This document shows, in pieces, positions 57,323-64,000 of a DNA stretch of 64,000 nt; position 1 is the stretch's first letter; each line of letters begins with the position of its first letter. The stretch is from assembly GCA_944325875.1 (NCBI GenBank), contig CALVBU010000001.1, positions 62,001 through 126,000 on the forward strand. Reading direction: 5' to 3'. The position numbers and the translations under genes are program-made. The notes beneath the pieces were generated by a model that saw only the letters and a program-made list of their open reading frames with translations, made no database searches and was not told where the DNA came from. This DNA comes from Candidatus Gastranaerophilales bacterium (GTDB lineage: Bacteria > Cyanobacteriota > Vampirovibrionia > Gastranaerophilales > Gastranaerophilaceae).

Positions 57323-57362
57323 ATTCTGCAATGTTCACTTGTAATTACAAATTTAGCAGAAT
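57323..57362 (+). other. Hairpin-forming sequence downstream of the SNF2 gene
   Basis: ATTCTGC (57323-57329) pairs with GCAGAAT (57356-57362) and encloses the palindrome TTGTAATTACAA (57339-57350). No long T-run follows directly, so it could be a weak terminator or leader structure for the next gene. Confidence 0.35.
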
Positions 57363-57393
57363 AGAATTTTCTTAGGAAAAGGATGATTATAAA

Positions 57394-57861
57394 ATGAAAA
57401 TAGATACAAATACCCCAATTAGAAGAAGTCCAAACTTTAATGGCAGTTGGATAGAAAAAGTAGACCAAGCTCTTGGAAAATTAATTAAACCAAAAGAATA
57501 CGTAACTAAAGATAATCAAACATTAATAACAAAGTGTGCTGAAATTGCCCATAGATTTTACAATCCAACATCACCGGAACCTGTTAAAATTAGCGTTAAA
57601 AATGGGAATAAAGAATTTGAATTTATATATAACAACTCAGCTTGGCACAAAATAAGATTATCTCGAAAAGGTGTTGAAGTTAATGAAGTTGAAATTATGC
57701 ACGTTAAACAAGATAACGATTTTGCATTTTACTCAACAGGAAATTATTACTGCAAAATTTATGATGATAAATACATCAAAAAATATAATGAAATGCTTGC
57801 AGACTGGATGCCAAGACTTATAAAAAAATATAATAAAACTAAAACTCCTCCATCAATTTAG
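57394..57861 (+). CDS. Unknown small protein with N-F-N-G tag
   Basis: The 155-residue protein starts MKIDTNTPIRRSPNFNGSWI, carrying the tag PNFNG (F15-G17). The rest is a mix of strands and helices (VKISVKNGNKEFEFIYNNSAW) with no membrane segment. It is not recognised. AAAGGATG precedes the ATG. It lies alone between the helicase gene and the TPR gene. Confidence 0.6.
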   Translation: MKIDTNTPIRRSPNFNGSWIEKVDQALGKLIKPKEYVTKDNQTLITKCAEIAHRFYNPTSPEPVKISVKNGNKEFEFIYNNSAWHKIRLSRKGVEVNEVEIMHVKQDNDFAFYSTGNYYCKIYDDKYIKKYNEMLADWMPRLIKKYNKTKTPPSI

Positions 57862-57966
57862 AAATCAAACATTAAAATTTATTAAATTGTAAAACTGTAT
57901 AGCGACATTGAGATATACAATTAAACTTTATTGTATTATTATATAATTGATAAGAGGGCTTACTAT

Positions 57967-60078
57967 ATGAAAAAATCTTTTTTGGCAATAATTAGTTTAC
58001 TCTGTATTATGAATCCTGCATTTGCAGACTTCAAAGAGCATTTTGATTTGGGACAACAATACTTGTCTAATTATCAATACTCAGGTGCAGTTACTGAATT
58101 TAAAAACGCACTTAGAATCAACTATTTAGATAACTCTGCCAGAATAGGGCTTATTAATTCATATTTAGCAAGAGGAGCCTATTACGCGAATAACGAAAGA
58201 AATTGGGAAAAAGCAGCGGACGATTATAGAAGTGCCTTATTTTATATGATTTATTACCCAAACTCTAATCAGGCAAAAAGTTCTGCACAAGGAATAACTC
58301 CGGTTACTAACAATTTAAACAAATGCTTATCAATGCTTAAATTCAACACAAGCCCTCAATCAAGATATGAGGCAGCAAAACAACTTCGCGCAGAAGGAAA
58401 TTTTGCAGCAGCTGCATACGAATTCAATCAATCCCTTGGAGATAAAAACCTCATCAAGGATAGTTATGAACAAGTGGGCGATATTATGAGATTACTAGGA
58501 AACGACCCAAAAGCTGCCGAATATTATAGAAAAGCAATTTCCGTATCACCAACCGATATTCCACTTAGACTTACTTATGCAAAACTTCTTGATAAACTAG
58601 ATCAAGAAGAGGCAGCCGTTGAAGAATATAACTACATCCTAACCAAAAGTATTGATAACAAGGACGTGTTATACTCACTAGAAAGAATTTATAAGAAAAA
58701 ACTTGAAGCAAGTCCTTCAGATTCAGATTTAACCTCTAACTTAGGTGCAATTCTCCAAAAACAAAATAAACTTGATGAAGCACTTGCATATTACAAAAAA
58801 GCAGAACAACTTGATCCTTCAAATATTAATACAAGAATCAATGTAGGAACTCTTTATCAACAAAAAGAAGATTACAAAACAGCAATTGTTGCCTACGATT
58901 CTGTATTGATATTATATCCGGATAACTTGAATGCCAATATTTATAAAGCACAATGTCTAGCCGCACTTGGCAATGTAAAAGAAGCTCAAGCTGCGTATAA
59001 AAAAGTTTTAGCTCTTGATCCAACTAATGCCGAAGCTCAAAACGGCATCTTTGAAAGTGCAAAAAAAGCTATGCCTGTTGCTCAATACATTGAATACGTT
59101 AAGAAAAACGCTAACGGTCAAGATATGTCAGGAATGCTTTACTCATATGCACTTGACTTACATAAACAAAATAAACTTGATGATGCGATAACAATTTATA
59201 ATGAATTGCTCAAATCTGATACAACCGGTGAAGTTTATATAAACTTAGCTATTGCGCAAAATCAAAAAGAAGATTACGATGCAGCAATCAACACTCTTAA
59301 TGTGGCAAAAGCGAAATTTCCAAGTAATACCCAAATTGCGACAACAATTGGCAATATTAAAGAAGGAGCAATGAATGCCAAACTTTCACAAGCTGCAGAC
59401 TATTACAACAATAAAGAATATCAAAAAGCTATAGCTGAATATCTAAAAATACAACCAGCAACAGTAGATTCAATGCTAGGAGTTGCATCTTCCTACCAAA
59501 ATATGGATGACAATGCAAATGCTATTGAATACTACAAAAAGGCTCTGGCTCTAAAACCAACAGACTCAGAAATTGCATACTACATCGGAGCATTATACGC
59601 AGACGAGGAAAGATACGTTGATGCTGAAACATATCTAAAAAAAGCAATAGCTCTTAACAAAAACAATCAACAAGCTCAAGAACTATTAGCTCAAATTCAA
59701 GAACAAAATAAAGCAACAGCTCTCAATGACGCAATTGAATTTTATGATGCACAAAAGTACGACGAAAGTTTAGCTTTATTAAATAAAGTTCTATCAACGG
59801 ATTCAAATAATACTTACGCATTATATTATCGGGGTATGATTTATGATGCCCAAAAGAAATTAAATGAAGCAATTACAGATTTTAAAAAAGTTCTATCTCT
59901 AAATTCTACAGACTTTTTAATCCTTAATTACATGATTGCAGCTGATTATGATACACTTGAAAATTATAAAGAAGCATACAAATACTATTCATCATTTGCA
60001 AATTCAACAGCCCCTGATGACGAATATAAACAATATGCCAAAGCACGCATGGAAGAATTAAAACAATATGTCAAATAA
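57967..60078 (+). CDS. Secreted or envelope TPR-repeat protein
   Basis: The 703-residue protein has a signal peptide (MKKSFLAIISLLCIMNPAFA, cut near residue 20), then more than a dozen TPR units across its full length (for example LTSNLGAILQKQNKLDEALAYY and IAYYIGALYADEERYVDAE). It should be periplasmic or envelope-bound and act as a protein-binding scaffold. The ATG at 57967 was chosen over an upstream start at 57931 because AGAGGG spaces to it and the signal peptide begins there. It overlaps dusB by 11 bases. Confidence 0.88.
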   Translation: MKKSFLAIISLLCIMNPAFADFKEHFDLGQQYLSNYQYSGAVTEFKNALRINYLDNSARIGLINSYLARGAYYANNERNWEKAADDYRSALFYMIYYPNSNQAKSSAQGITPVTNNLNKCLSMLKFNTSPQSRYEAAKQLRAEGNFAAAAYEFNQSLGDKNLIKDSYEQVGDIMRLLGNDPKAAEYYRKAISVSPTDIPLRLTYAKLLDKLDQEEAAVEEYNYILTKSIDNKDVLYSLERIYKKKLEASPSDSDLTSNLGAILQKQNKLDEALAYYKKAEQLDPSNINTRINVGTLYQQKEDYKTAIVAYDSVLILYPDNLNANIYKAQCLAALGNVKEAQAAYKKVLALDPTNAEAQNGIFESAKKAMPVAQYIEYVKKNANGQDMSGMLYSYALDLHKQNKLDDAITIYNELLKSDTTGEVYINLAIAQNQKEDYDAAINTLNVAKAKFPSNTQIATTIGNIKEGAMNAKLSQAADYYNNKEYQKAIAEYLKIQPATVDSMLGVASSYQNMDDNANAIEYYKKALALKPTDSEIAYYIGALYADEERYVDAETYLKKAIALNKNNQQAQELLAQIQEQNKATALNDAIEFYDAQKYDESLALLNKVLSTDSNNTYALYYRGMIYDAQKKLNEAITDFKKVLSLNSTDFLILNYMIAADYDTLENYKEAYKYYSSFANSTAPDDEYKQYAKARMEELKQYVK

Positions 60079-61027
60079 CAGAGTTAAACCCTTAATACAA
60101 AGCAGAGTATCTCTTGCCCCCATGGCAGGTATAACGGACTATGTTTTAAGAAGCTTAATAAGAAAATATTCAAAGAGCTGTCTTCTTACAACAGAAATGA
60201 TAAGCTCAGAATTTCTTGCCCAAGTGAAAGGTGGCGACATAATAAAAAGAGACGAAGATCATTCGCCTATATCATATCAAATTAGCGGACACAAACCACA
60301 CCTAATGAAAGCCGCTGCAGAATATCTAAGCCCAATTGCAGACATGATTGATATAAATATGGGATGTCCTGTAAATAAAGTCGTAAAAGGTCAGGATGGC
60401 TGTTCTTTAATGCGAAACCCTTCATTAGCTGCAGATTTGGTAAAAGCCGTTAAAGATGGTACGGACAAACCTGTAAGTGTAAAATTTAGACTTGGATATA
60501 CTTTTGACGAACTAAATTTTGTAGAGTTTGGTCAACAAATGCAAGAAGCTGGAGCTGAATTTATAACAATTCATGGAAGAACTCGTTCTCAAATGTATTC
60601 TGGAAATGCTGATTGGAAAAGTATTAGAAAATTAAAAGAAAATGTTGATATCCCAGTATTTGCAAATGGAGATATTACATCAATTGAAACAGCAATAGAA
60701 TGTCTTGAACAATCAAAAGCTGATGGAATTGCAATTGGTCGAGGAGTACTAGGAGATCCTACACTTTTGCATAGAATTGAGCAATATTTACACAATGGAA
60801 AATATATACAGCCACCAAGCTTAGAAGAGCGACTTGGTATGTTAAAATGGCATCTTGACGAAGAAATTAAACTCCGAGGTGAAAAAGTCGGTATTAAAAT
60901 TTTTAGAAAATTTTATCCTTATTATATTGCCGGAATAAAAAATGCCGCGAAGATACGCAGCATTCTTGTTACCGAAGATGATTACGGCAATATTTTAAAA
61001 ACGTTAGAGTTACTACTTTCTGTGTAA
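60068..61027 (+). CDS. dusB: tRNA-dihydrouridine synthase
   Basis: The 319-residue FMN enzyme shows SLAPMAGITDYVLRSL, the catalytic Cys100 in INMGCPVNKVVKGQDGCSLM, VKFRLGY, FITIHGRTRSQMYSG and the FMN-phosphate region IAIGRGVLGDP. It reduces uridines in the tRNA D-loop. It starts inside the end of the TPR gene and so is translated with it. The 3' end overlaps the convergent YcxB-like gene by 15 bases. Confidence 0.95.
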   Translation: MSNNRVKPLIQSRVSLAPMAGITDYVLRSLIRKYSKSCLLTTEMISSEFLAQVKGGDIIKRDEDHSPISYQISGHKPHLMKAAAEYLSPIADMIDINMGCPVNKVVKGQDGCSLMRNPSLAADLVKAVKDGTDKPVSVKFRLGYTFDELNFVEFGQQMQEAGAEFITIHGRTRSQMYSGNADWKSIRKLKENVDIPVFANGDITSIETAIECLEQSKADGIAIGRGVLGDPTLLHRIEQYLHNGKYIQPPSLEERLGMLKWHLDEEIKLRGEKVGIKIFRKFYPYYIAGIKNAAKIRSILVTEDDYGNILKTLELLLSV

Positions 61028-61639
61028 TTTATTATTTACATAATTATAGAAAGATTCAGATTCTTCTTCTATAGGAAATGCTCTTTTTGGGATTATAAGA
61101 GCTGAACTTTCTCCAACATAAGCAAGATATGACTTTTTAGTATCATAAATATCAATAATATCTTTCCATTTGTATAAAGCAGATAAATTTCTACCACTAC
61201 AATAAAGTCCATCCTCTTGCGGAGTTATTTCAATATCTAATGACTGATTTTTGAAAATATTATAAACTTTTGTAGATTCTGCATGAAATAAATCATTTCG
61301 AGAAATAAACCAAGCAACTACAAAAATTACAGCCCAAATAATGAAAATCGGTAAATTAAAATTCCAAAAATGATCAACAATACCATCTAACAAAAGTGAT
61401 GAAAAATCAGATTTTAAAAGTTCTGAAAATGTCATCGAATATTCTGCTGCAACATAATTAAAAGCTTTAAATACAAATGGAATTTCCATTACAATACTAA
61501 AAGCCAGAATAATAAAAAATAAGATAAATAAAGGCTTAAATTGTCTAAACACAAATTTCTTAAGCCGTGGAATTTTCCTTTGATATTTGACATAATCACG
61601 GCAGTCATCCAATGTCAACGTATACTTGATTTTATCCAT
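61013..61639 (-). CDS. YcxB-like membrane protein
   Basis: The 208-residue protein has two membrane segments (about 34-55 and 93-115). Its C-terminal domain has LYKWKDIIDIYDTKKSYLAYVG and ALIIPKRAF, which match the YcxB family of membrane proteins with a PH-like domain. Function unknown. The ATG at 61639 was chosen over TTG at 61645. Only 12 bases separate it from the diguanylate cyclase gene upstream on the same strand. Confidence 0.75.
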   Translation of the reverse strand: MDKIKYTLTLDDCRDYVKYQRKIPRLKKFVFRQFKPLFILFFIILAFSIVMEIPFVFKAFNYVAAEYSMTFSELLKSDFSSLLLDGIVDHFWNFNLPIFIIWAVIFVVAWFISRNDLFHAESTKVYNIFKNQSLDIEITPQEDGLYCSGRNLSALYKWKDIIDIYDTKKSYLAYVGESSALIIPKRAFPIEEESESFYNYVNNKLHRK

Positions 61640-61651
61640 ACTCAAATCCTC

Positions 61652-63436
61652 TTATTTACCAACTTGATTTCGTCCATTATTTTTAGCATTATACAAACGT
61701 TTATCCGCAGAGTCAATAATCTCTGCAGCTGATTGTCCGTCATAAGGGAAAGTCGCAACTCCTAAGCTAATTGTAACAGAAGTTTCTTTATCATTAGAAA
61801 GCTTAAATTTCCTATCAGAAACCCTATTACAAATTTTTTCTGCAGTAGAATAAGCAACATCTCTACCTGTATTTGGCAAAATAATGCTCATCTCTTCTCC
61901 GCCATATCTACAAACTATATCTGTAGCACGAACGTTTTTCTTTAGAGTTTGTGCAACTTGTCTTAAAACGGCATCACCGGCCTGATGTCCGAATGTATCA
62001 TTAAACTTTTTAAAGAAATCTATATCCAAAATTATCATAGAAAACTCAGTCTCATATCGCTTAGAGTTTTCAATTTGTCGTTTCATCTGCTCTTGGAAAT
62101 ATCTGTGATTATAAAGTTCTGTAAGTCCATCTGTTGTTGCAAGTTTATATTGTTGTTCAAAATCTCGAGACTTGATAAAATATTTAACAACAAGAGCAGA
62201 AATAAAAGCAATAAGCGCAAGAATTAACGGATAGACTAATTCAATCCATAAATTAAAGAACTTCATCGCATAATATGAAGAAAGAACATATATTAAATAA
62301 ATTGACAACGAAGCTAAAGATGCAACAAATGCAGAACTTAACTTCATTACAATAATACCAGTCAATATTGCAAGTATGACACCAGCAATTACAGTAAATA
62401 CCTTATCTGCTTTTTTTATAAAATTATTATCAATTAAATTGTTCACATAAGTCGCTTGAACTTCAACTCCTGGATATATTCTACTTACAGGAACCGTTTT
62501 TATGTCAAAAAGACTTGAAGCTGTAGTACCAAAATAAACAATTTTATCCTTAAAATCATAATTTTGATTTTGCAATTCGCCATTTACAATTTTAATAAGT
62601 TTATAAAGTGGAATATGTTCATAAGTCGCAGTAGGCCCATACCAATTTAAAATAGCATTTCCATCTTCATCTAAAAAGATTCTTCTATCACCTAGTTCTA
62701 AGCTTGAATTTTTATCAATAGTTAGTTTGTCAATAGATAGCTTATCTTTTGTATTAAGATAATGAAGTCCGACTTTTAGACCAAGTTGAGGATAATATTT
62801 ATCCTGATATTTTACAAACAAAGGCATTTTTCTTAATATACCATCCTCAGCTCTAGAGACGTTAATCATCCCAATATTTGAAGTAGCATCCAAAATGCCT
62901 TGCAAGATCAAACGACAATTTGTATAAGTTTGCTCTTCAAAATTTATATTCTTAGATAAATTATCAACATTAACAGTTAACTTCTCTGGTAAAACAGGAG
63001 GGATTCTCAAATCCGCAGGCTGATTATCTAAATTCATTGCCGTAAATAGATTATCATACTTTTTAAATGTATTAATTAAAGCCTCATCTGCCTCTGGCTG
63101 ACTTTTCATCGACTTTACAAACATTAAATCAAAAGCAACAGATTGGGGCTTTTGAGCCTCAATATAATCAACAATCTTTGCATAAATATCCCTAGATAAA
63201 GGCCATTCGCCATATTTATCCAAGATATATTCATAACTTGCATCATCGACCGCCACAATTACAATATTCTTATTTGGTAACTTTGTTTTATTATTAACCA
63301 TGACATTTTGTCTTAAGTCAAAAGTTCGGTTTTCGATAACATTTATGAATGCATTAAAATTTGCACTTTTGACACTGACAAAAATAACCAAACAAAATAG
63401 AAATAACCAAATTGTATATAAAATTTTCTTAAGCAT
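61652..63436 (-). CDS. CHASE2-GGDEF diguanylate cyclase
   Basis: The 594-residue protein has an N-terminal membrane segment, an extracellular CHASE2 sensor (about 30-330, with VAVDDASYEYI and PQSVAFDLMFV), three membrane helices (about 345-420) and a GGDEF domain. The active-site loop reads GGEEM (512-516) rather than GGEEF, and the inhibitory site RxxD (RATD, 503-506) is present. It should make cyclic di-GMP, with product inhibition. The signal sensed is unknown. It forms an operon with the YcxB-like gene. Confidence 0.9.
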   Translation of the reverse strand: MLKKILYTIWLFLFCLVIFVSVKSANFNAFINVIENRTFDLRQNVMVNNKTKLPNKNIVIVAVDDASYEYILDKYGEWPLSRDIYAKIVDYIEAQKPQSVAFDLMFVKSMKSQPEADEALINTFKKYDNLFTAMNLDNQPADLRIPPVLPEKLTVNVDNLSKNINFEEQTYTNCRLILQGILDATSNIGMINVSRAEDGILRKMPLFVKYQDKYYPQLGLKVGLHYLNTKDKLSIDKLTIDKNSSLELGDRRIFLDEDGNAILNWYGPTATYEHIPLYKLIKIVNGELQNQNYDFKDKIVYFGTTASSLFDIKTVPVSRIYPGVEVQATYVNNLIDNNFIKKADKVFTVIAGVILAILTGIIVMKLSSAFVASLASLSIYLIYVLSSYYAMKFFNLWIELVYPLILALIAFISALVVKYFIKSRDFEQQYKLATTDGLTELYNHRYFQEQMKRQIENSKRYETEFSMIILDIDFFKKFNDTFGHQAGDAVLRQVAQTLKKNVRATDIVCRYGGEEMSIILPNTGRDVAYSTAEKICNRVSDRKFKLSNDKETSVTISLGVATFPYDGQSAAEIIDSADKRLYNAKNNGRNQVGK

Positions 63437-63443
63437 ATTAATC

Positions 63444-63617
63444 TTATCCCAAATCTACATTATCAGTATAATTGATAATAGAAGATTTGGCAACAAAATT
63501 TTTCACAAGAAACCTTTTTTCAAGAATAAAATTATTTAACTTTAAAATTTCTGTAGAATACGAAAGCTCATCTGGATTTTTAAGATATCGAAGCAAGCAT
63601 TGTTCGTGTAAATTCAT
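63444..63617 (-). CDS. Small unknown protein upstream of the diguanylate cyclase
   Basis: This 57-residue open frame begins MNLHEQCLLRYLKNPDELSY and ends NYTDNVDLG seven bases before the cyclase ATG. AGGTGG lies ten bases before its ATG. The composition (Leu/Lys/Asn-rich, likely helical) looks like a real protein, and its position suggests a leader gene of the cyclase operon. It matches nothing I know, so existence is not certain. Confidence 0.5.
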   Translation of the reverse strand: MNLHEQCLLRYLKNPDELSYSTEILKLNNFILEKRFLVKNFVAKSSIINYTDNVDLG

Positions 63618-63867
63618 ATTATCTAAACCACCTATAAAAAAATACGCCTTACAGCAACATATTTATTATGGCAAACTAGAAAAATATTAACATCAACTTT
63701 TTATATAAGATTACATAAAAATACTAATACAAATAGAGGAACTAGCATTTTATTATAAATAAGTACTTGGACATACTTGCACTTTTATTTTTCTGTAGTA
63801 TTATATAGTTAGTCGAAGTAAATTAATATCAAGTTTGGAATCTTGAGAAAAGGAAAGAGGTAAAACA
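63618..63867. other. Intergenic region before rpmE
   Basis: AT-rich sequence with no convincing gene. It holds the rpmE promoter and the upstream region of the divergent small open frame. Confidence 0.5.
63777..63804 (+). promoter_or_regulatory. Candidate promoter of rpmE
   Basis: TTGCAC (63777-63782), 16-base spacer, TATTAT (63799-63804). The leader would be about 55 bases and includes an AGGAAAGAGG ribosome site. Confidence 0.35.
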
Positions 63868-64000
63868 ATGAAACAAGGTATTCACCCTGATTATAAGAAA
63901 ACTGTTATCAAATGTGTTTGTGGTAACGAAATTGAAACAGGTTCAGTAGTAGATAACATTACAGTTGAAATTTGTAACGCTTGTCACCCATTCTATACAG
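63868..64000 (+). CDS. rpmE: Ribosomal protein L31, 3' end cut by window edge
   Basis: The visible 44 residues start [20 protein letters not shown] and include the zinc-binding cysteines KCVCGN and [11 protein letters not shown], so this is the zinc-containing form of the large-subunit protein L31. AGGAAAGAGG precedes the ATG at 63868. The gene runs off the end of the window, missing about the last third. Confidence 0.95.
   Translation, partial: MKQGIHPDYKKTVIKCVCGNEIETGSVVDNITVEICNACHPFYT

Noticed and set aside
63472-63690. 72-codon + strand frame before rpmE
   Set aside because: It has no ribosome site and overlaps the better-supported small minus-strand frame at 63444-63617.

Overview
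The window looks like chromosome from a non-photosynthetic, gut-type cyanobacterial relative (Candidatus Gastranaerophilales / Vampirovibrionia). The DNA is AT-rich with short intergenic gaps. The F-ATPase genes lie in the cyanobacterial order a-c-b'-b-delta-alpha-gamma, with beta and epsilon absent. Several pilin-like proteins start with the A-FTLAEVLITLGIIG signature. Many lineage-type unknown proteins begin with a short N-terminal F-x-G motif. No photosynthesis genes, tRNAs, rRNAs, insertion sequences or CRISPR arrays were seen. The assignment is inference from gene content and order.

Layout. 1-7.6 kb: end of a pilin-like gene, a secreted VWA protein, then smc-scpA-scpB with a membrane matrixin-like protease. 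7.7-12.7 kb: FAD oxidoreductase, orphan histidine kinase, TPR protein. 12.8-17.1 kb: homocitrate/isopropylmalate synthase-like enzyme, YbaK, LeuC/homoaconitase, then an ECF sigma factor with its anti-sigma factor. 17.1-21.9 kb: two unknown membrane proteins, glgC, a pilin-like gene divergent from a tiny AbrB-type gene, a PurN-like formyltransferase and an F-x-G protein. 21.9-31 kb: Na+-pumping oxaloacetate decarboxylase (oadB, oadA, oadG) with birA, divergent from the atp operon. 31-35.8 kb: two large paralogous unknown membrane proteins, then an XRE regulator divergent from a pilin-like gene. 35.8-49.9 kb: housekeeping genes (CCA-adding enzyme, rsmE, LD-carboxypeptidase, dnaX, MEMO-AMMECR1 fusion, ribD, UPF0173 hydrolase, gshB, tsaD, obg) with two F-x-G proteins. 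49.9-64 kb: an amidohydrolase-fold protein with no metal ligands plus YjbQ, a second XRE/pilin pair, gpmI, an SNF2 helicase, another F-x-G protein, a secreted TPR protein with dusB, a YcxB-like protein, a CHASE2-GGDEF cyclase and the start of rpmE.

The most interesting signals are four. (1) All three complete pilin-like genes are divergent from a small DNA-binding gene (AbrB, XRE, XRE) across a repeat-bearing intergenic region. (2) Seven otherwise unrelated proteins share an N-terminal F-x-G tag, including a paralogous pair and a possible kinase-fold protein. (3) An amidohydrolase has lost every metal ligand but is coupled to yjbQ. (4) Several genes have a -10 box 6-9 bases before the ATG and no Shine-Dalgarno, suggesting leaderless mRNAs. 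The energy genes describe a fermenter: a biotin-dependent Na+ pump made with its own biotin ligase, beside an ATP synthase whose c subunit lacks the Na+ signature. All functions are inferred from motifs read by eye; no database search was run.
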